Shown: piece by piece, positions 54,057 to 57,674 of the stretch
Position numbering within the stretch: the first letter of the stretch is position 1
How the letters are laid out: the number at the start of each line of letters is the position of its first letter
DNA from: CAYSBE01 sp964429245
GTDB taxonomy: Bacteria; Bacteroidota; Bacteroidia; UKL13-3
Assembly (NCBI GenBank): GCA_964429245.1
Contig: CAYSBE010000001.1
Span: forward strand, 1 to 57,674
Reading direction: 5' to 3'
Length of the DNA stretch: 57,674 bases
Translations under genes and position numbers: made by a program
The notes under the pieces: generated by a model
The model's input: only the letters and a program-made list of their open reading frames with translations
Told to the model about the DNA's origin: nothing
Database searches by the model: none

Positions 54057-57000
54057 CTAATTCTTTATGACCCTCATATTGGCCTGACTCCCATCTTTTC
54101 CTACAATAATGATCTGGTAAATTCCTTTACTGTATTCTTGAAAGTCAATTTCAGAGTGGTTTCCTTGGTAAAGCAACTTACCGTTACTGTCATATATGCT
54201 AACTTCTTCAATGGCTTTATCGGTAAGTATTGCCAGCTGATTTGTTACTGGATTTGGATACACAACTGCTTTAAGCAGTTTGTCTTGCTTATATAATCCG
54301 GTTGGTATTGGCATCACAATATTAATTCTAAACGTTTCAGATGAAATTTGTGAAACGCTGCCGCTATTGGCCATCACACGCCATTTAGCAGAATATGTCT
54401 GGCCCTGCAATACTCCAATTGATGCAAAAAAGGTAATTATTGATAACTCATCTAATTCTAGTATTGTATCCGCTCCTGCATTATTAGAAAGAGTTGAAAA
54501 TACAGGGAATGAAAAATCACCGAATAGTGTATCCAATTCAAAAGTATAAGTGGGACTTACTAAAATTCCTCCTGGCAGTGATGATGTCCATGAAACCAAA
54601 TTGATATCAGTATAGGGTGAATCCGGAATAATGGTAATATTATCTGATGGAGAAAGAAGATGAAAATCCGAAAGCGTATCGGATGACGGAGCTATTTCTT
54701 CGATATCAAAAGCATATCTCGGTATAATTTGATACCCGTTAAAAGGAAAAGGCACCATATTGCTGCTGCTAATTTGAGAACCCATACCTGTAACGTAAAA
54801 TGTAGGAGTTGAAGGTAATGGAGTACCTGCAAGAGCGCTGTTACCTAATAATCTTATTACGAATGTATCTTGTGCATTACTCACAACAGAGATATTTGTT
54901 GTTGCAGTTGGCCAGTTGGTTCCTGAGGGAGTGTTTAAAAACTTAACGGGCAAGTTCAGTTTGATTACTTTATTTTCTGATAACTCGCTTAATGAGTTTA
55001 CATTGTTCGTCACAGTCTGTGTTGTACTACTTCCTTTCCACAAGGTATCAATGGTAATCTGGCATAAACCACGATTGCTTCCTATTGTTCCTACTACCCA
55101 AACACTGTCATTTTCACTTACCGAATACCCAAAATTGCGATTGGCTGAAAACACGGTTATACCTTGTTGATTGGTATTGTTGTTGTTGGAAAGTAAAAAT
55201 TGTAACCCATTTATACGCTGGTTAAATCCTTTAACCACACCTACCAGTTGCACAAACAATGCATTCGAATCAGGTACTCCGGTAGAAGGGTTAGTCGTGT
55301 TTATGTCAGCAATATTGCGCAATGCAGGAAGTGACATGGTACCATTACCGGTTGCTGCAATTGAGTATACCGAATCAGCATCACGTGCGGTATGAATGGC
55401 AATTACCAACTCAGCATTGGGGGGGAAATTAATAACATTTACAAAATTGGTATCAGCCCTGAACACACAATAGGCTGCAGAGTCGAAATCATATTTAGTA
55501 CCATTACCAAAAAGTGATGCAGCGGTGTATCTTAAAGGAGCTTTAGTTGGTGTACCTGTGGAGATGTTAGTTCCTGCTTTTACAAACACAAGTGTGCTGT
55601 GTGTGGCATTTACATAAGCCGCAGGTTTTGTCCAGCTGATACGTCCTGTTCGCAAACCGGTTTGTGTAAAAACAATATTGCTTGCAGAATCGGGTGCTGG
55701 TGCTGGTGGTGCCGGAGTAGTGAAGTTTGTTTTACGGGAATTTGAATAAGCCGTGTCAATCGTTTTTATGATGTAACCTGTTACATAATATGTTGTGCTG
55801 GCAGAAAGGCCACTAAGTATTACGGAGCCACTATCATCATTATAAACGCAAAAGGCAGCTGCATCATGTTCAAATGCGGTACCTGGAGAGCTAAATGCAT
55901 TGCTTTGATTGTAGTAAGCAGCTGTTTTGGTATGTATTGTGGTGTCAACTATATCGCTAACGGCTTTTACAAAAATAACCACCTGATGGGTATCATTTGA
56001 ATAACTTGAGGGTTTTATCCAATTAATGGTTGCGCCACCGCTTGTTGTTCCCGAAATGGAAATACCCGTTAAAGAAGCTGGAATTTCTTTATCCAATGTA
56101 ATTCCATTTCCAAGATTTGCCGGTGAGTATAAACTGTCTGTTTCGCGATAGGTAAATATAGCAAACTGATAATTGGTATTTCTACTAAGACCCGTTACCA
56201 AAACACTGTTAGCATCGCCTTTAAATACACATATTGCCAATGTATCACTTTCAAATTTGGTACCTGAACCGCTGTAGTTGGCATCGGAAGTGTAATACGA
56301 TGGATCAGAGGCAGGTGCTGTAGGAATAATGTTGCTGGTATCGCGTTTTACAAATACGAGCGTATTGTAGGAAGCATTAATATATTCAGTAGGTTTGGTC
56401 CAACTGATAGTAGCAGATGTAGTACCTTCCGCTAAAAATGCCGAATTGGATACGGCTACCGGATTGCCTAAAGTACTGTTGTTGGTGACTACGGCAGGTG
56501 AATAAACGGAATCCGCATCTCGTACAACATAAACCATTAAATGGTAGCGAGTGTTGGCCTGAAGACCGGTGATGGTAAAATTTAACGCATCGCCACTGTA
56601 CACACATCTTGCTTGTGTATCATTTTCAAATAGTGAAGTAGCCTGTGTGTAATTGCTATTGGCGGTATAATTTCCGGGTGCTGCTGTGGGTGTGCCTTGT
56701 ATGATGGCTGAGTCTTTTTTCATAAATACCAATGTTGTCATACCCGATGCAGTATAACCCGAACGGGTAAATGAAACTGTTCCGGTCTTGCTGTTGGCAG
56801 TTACAAAAGAGAGTAATGTTACAGGCGATGGGTTTGGTATTCCGCCTCCGGCAAATGCGGTAATAGAAAAATTATCAATAGCCAATCCATCATCGTTTCC
56901 TTGTACGTTGATATCTCGCCAGGCCAGGTAAAACGTATCGCCAACCTGAAGCGTTAAACCTGTGAGTGTAATATTGTAATTGGTTTGATTAGCTGTATCG

Positions 57001-57554
57001 TTTCCATTTAATGCCCGTGCTGCGCCACCTAATATTTTTGAATACAAATTCAAACTATTTCTAAGTGTCCATGTACCGTTGATGGAAGCAAAACCACCAT
57101 TGTTAATTCCAAAATAAAATGCCGAAGAATCAGGTGTGGTTCGGCTACCGCCAGCACGCCATTGCTCCATTACAAATTGCAATTGCAACCCTGTAATTAC
57201 ATTATTGGTTTGATTGATATAATAAGCACCTATGGTTGATTGAAGTGTGCCGCTTGCTACAGAGCCAAATGCACGATCCGTTGGGTTAATTATTGTCGAT
57301 CCATAACTGTAGGTGTTTCCAGTGTTGGATGCACCATCATTTATTCCATAAGTTCGGTTTACAGCACCTGATCCGCCTTCCAAAAATTGCCATCCGGGAA
57401 CCAATAGACTATCAACTGTACCAGTTCGCCCAAGCGAGTCGAAGTTTTGGGTAACCGGTATATTAATAGAATTGAATGTTACTGGATTTTGTGCATGTGC
57501 GGAACTCACTAAAATGAAAATTATAACTATGAGACCTAAACACTTTTTTGTCAT
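54057..57554 (-). CDS. Large T9SS cargo protein with four ~125-residue repeats and an OB-like domain
   Basis: The 1165-residue protein has a Sec signal (ILVSSAHAQ). A beta-rich N-terminal domain follows (about 25-235; FDSLGRTGTVDSLLVPGWQF and DGLAIDNFSI), of a type common at the start of Bacteroidota surface proteins. Four Fn3-like repeats lie at about 245-365, 366-490, 491-613 and 614-740. Each has a TLVFVK-type strand and a single cysteine in a CV-hydrophobic motif (C317, C442, C569, C696). An OB-fold-like domain sits at about 745-880 (FVQLVGVVKGFNQRINGLQF). A T9SS sorting domain ends the protein (VYPNPVTNQLAI, then GIYQIIIVGKDGSQANMRVI). No catalytic motif is visible. Confidence 0.88.
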   Translation of the reverse strand: MTKKCLGLIVIIFILVSSAHAQNPVTFNSINIPVTQNFDSLGRTGTVDSLLVPGWQFLEGGSGAVNRTYGINDGASNTGNTYSYGSTIINPTDRAFGSVASGTLQSTIGAYYINQTNNVITGLQLQFVMEQWRAGGSRTTPDSSAFYFGINNGGFASINGTWTLRNSLNLYSKILGGAARALNGNDTANQTNYNITLTGLTLQVGDTFYLAWRDINVQGNDDGLAIDNFSITAFAGGGIPNPSPVTLLSFVTANSKTGTVSFTRSGYTASGMTTLVFMKKDSAIIQGTPTAAPGNYTANSNYTQATSLFENDTQARCVYSGDALNFTITGLQANTRYHLMVYVVRDADSVYSPAVVTNNSTLGNPVAVSNSAFLAEGTTSATISWTKPTEYINASYNTLVFVKRDTSNIIPTAPASDPSYYTSDANYSGSGTKFESDTLAICVFKGDANSVLVTGLSRNTNYQFAIFTYRETDSLYSPANLGNGITLDKEIPASLTGISISGTTSGGATINWIKPSSYSNDTHQVVIFVKAVSDIVDTTIHTKTAAYYNQSNAFSSPGTAFEHDAAAFCVYNDDSGSVILSGLSASTTYYVTGYIIKTIDTAYSNSRKTNFTTPAPPAPAPDSASNIVFTQTGLRTGRISWTKPAAYVNATHSTLVFVKAGTNISTGTPTKAPLRYTAASLFGNGTKYDFDSAAYCVFRADTNFVNVINFPPNAELVIAIHTARDADSVYSIAATGNGTMSLPALRNIADINTTNPSTGVPDSNALFVQLVGVVKGFNQRINGLQFLLSNNNNTNQQGITVFSANRNFGYSVSENDSVWVVGTIGSNRGLCQITIDTLWKGSSTTQTVTNNVNSLSELSENKVIKLNLPVKFLNTPSGTNWPTATTNISVVSNAQDTFVIRLLGNSALAGTPLPSTPTFYVTGMGSQISSSNMVPFPFNGYQIIPRYAFDIEEIAPSSDTLSDFHLLSPSDNITIIPDSPYTDINLVSWTSSLPGGILVSPTYTFELDTLFGDFSFPVFSTLSNNAGADTILELDELSIITFFASIGVLQGQTYSAKWRVMANSGSVSQISSETFRINIVMPIPTGLYKQDKLLKAVVYPNPVTNQLAILTDKAIEEVSIYDSNGKLLYQGNHSEIDFQEYSKGIYQIIIVGKDGSQANMRVIKN

Positions 57555-57630
57555 AATAGTGGGATATAAATATGCTGTGAAATTAATCTGATTTATTGTA
57601 GTAACATTATAAATTTACGTTACCATTAAA

Positions 57631-57665
57631 AAAGGCTGAATCAAGATGTGATTCAGCCTTTTTAA
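57631..57665 (-). terminator. Intrinsic terminator near the right edge
   Basis: AAAGGCTGAATC and GATTCAGCCTTT form a twelve-base-pair stem with a 7-nt loop and flanking A/T runs. It lies upstream of the minus-strand cargo gene, so it probably ends a gene entering from beyond the right edge; it works in both directions. Confidence 0.8.
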
Positions 57666-57674
57666 TAAGTTGGT

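Noticed and set aside
53979..54296. 105-codon plus-strand frame between and within minus genes
   Set aside because: It overlaps the end of the T9SS cargo gene and its sorting domain on the other strand; composition is that of a shadow frame.

Overview
The window is an AT-rich chromosomal segment of a member of the Bacteroidota, most likely near the Chitinophagales/Sphingobacteriales side. The evidence is a type IX secretion (T9SS) locus (PorU, PorV, two PorP/SprF proteins, GldJ), several large secreted proteins with C-terminal T9SS sorting domains, Bacteroidota-only families (Omp28-like, DUF6029, DUF4421), and promoters of the Bacteroidota type (TTG, 19-21 bp, TAnnTTTG). A run of exactly 100 Ns inside porU shows that this is a scaffold. 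No tRNA, rRNA, CRISPR array, transposase or phage gene was seen.

Layout. Positions 1-57 hold the start of a lysine-rich protein leaving the window to the left. A housekeeping block follows at 549-6073: cinA, a 2-oxoacid dehydrogenase E2, a SIMPL protein, msrB and a Na+/dicarboxylate symporter. An ECF sigma factor with an anti-sigma-like membrane protein carrying a barrel-like C-terminus lies on the minus strand at 6081-8163. groES-groEL (8348-10289) faces queA, and a TPR lipoprotein follows. A plus-strand operon (13333-15754) carries a small conserved protein, FtsE, a C-terminal-TPR protein and SecG. A 1176-residue T9SS cargo protein, PepF-type peptidase, FAH-family protein, M23 peptidase, Bcp and a DUF3817 protein follow to 24309. 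From 24304 to 30228 the minus strand encodes a phospholipase D-type enzyme, a DUF4421 protein, LpdA and a Kef-type antiporter. Next come a cyclophilin, SerS, FolE-QueD and a second ECF sigma factor.

The 34-40 kb region is the most unusual part. A secreted protein of unknown function is followed, tail to tail, by two tandem FG-GAP/VCBS T9SS cargo genes. The 3' ends of the two cargo genes, together with the 3' end of the unknown gene, form a 546-bp direct repeat that is identical by eye although the rest of the genes has diverged. A truncated remnant of the unknown gene sits between the two cargo genes. This points to an old tandem duplication followed by recent gene conversion, or to a repeat-driven assembly error.

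After murF and ispF, porV-porU (minus) and porP-porP-gldJ (plus) form a divergent T9SS locus at 41995-50715. PorU is the sortase that removes sorting domains and works with PorV; GldJ is an outer-membrane-associated lipoprotein of the machine. The right end is a minus-strand group: a large T9SS cargo protein with four ~125-residue repeats, then a DUF6029 barrel-like protein, an Omp28-like lipoprotein and a DUF1684 lipoprotein that look co-transcribed.
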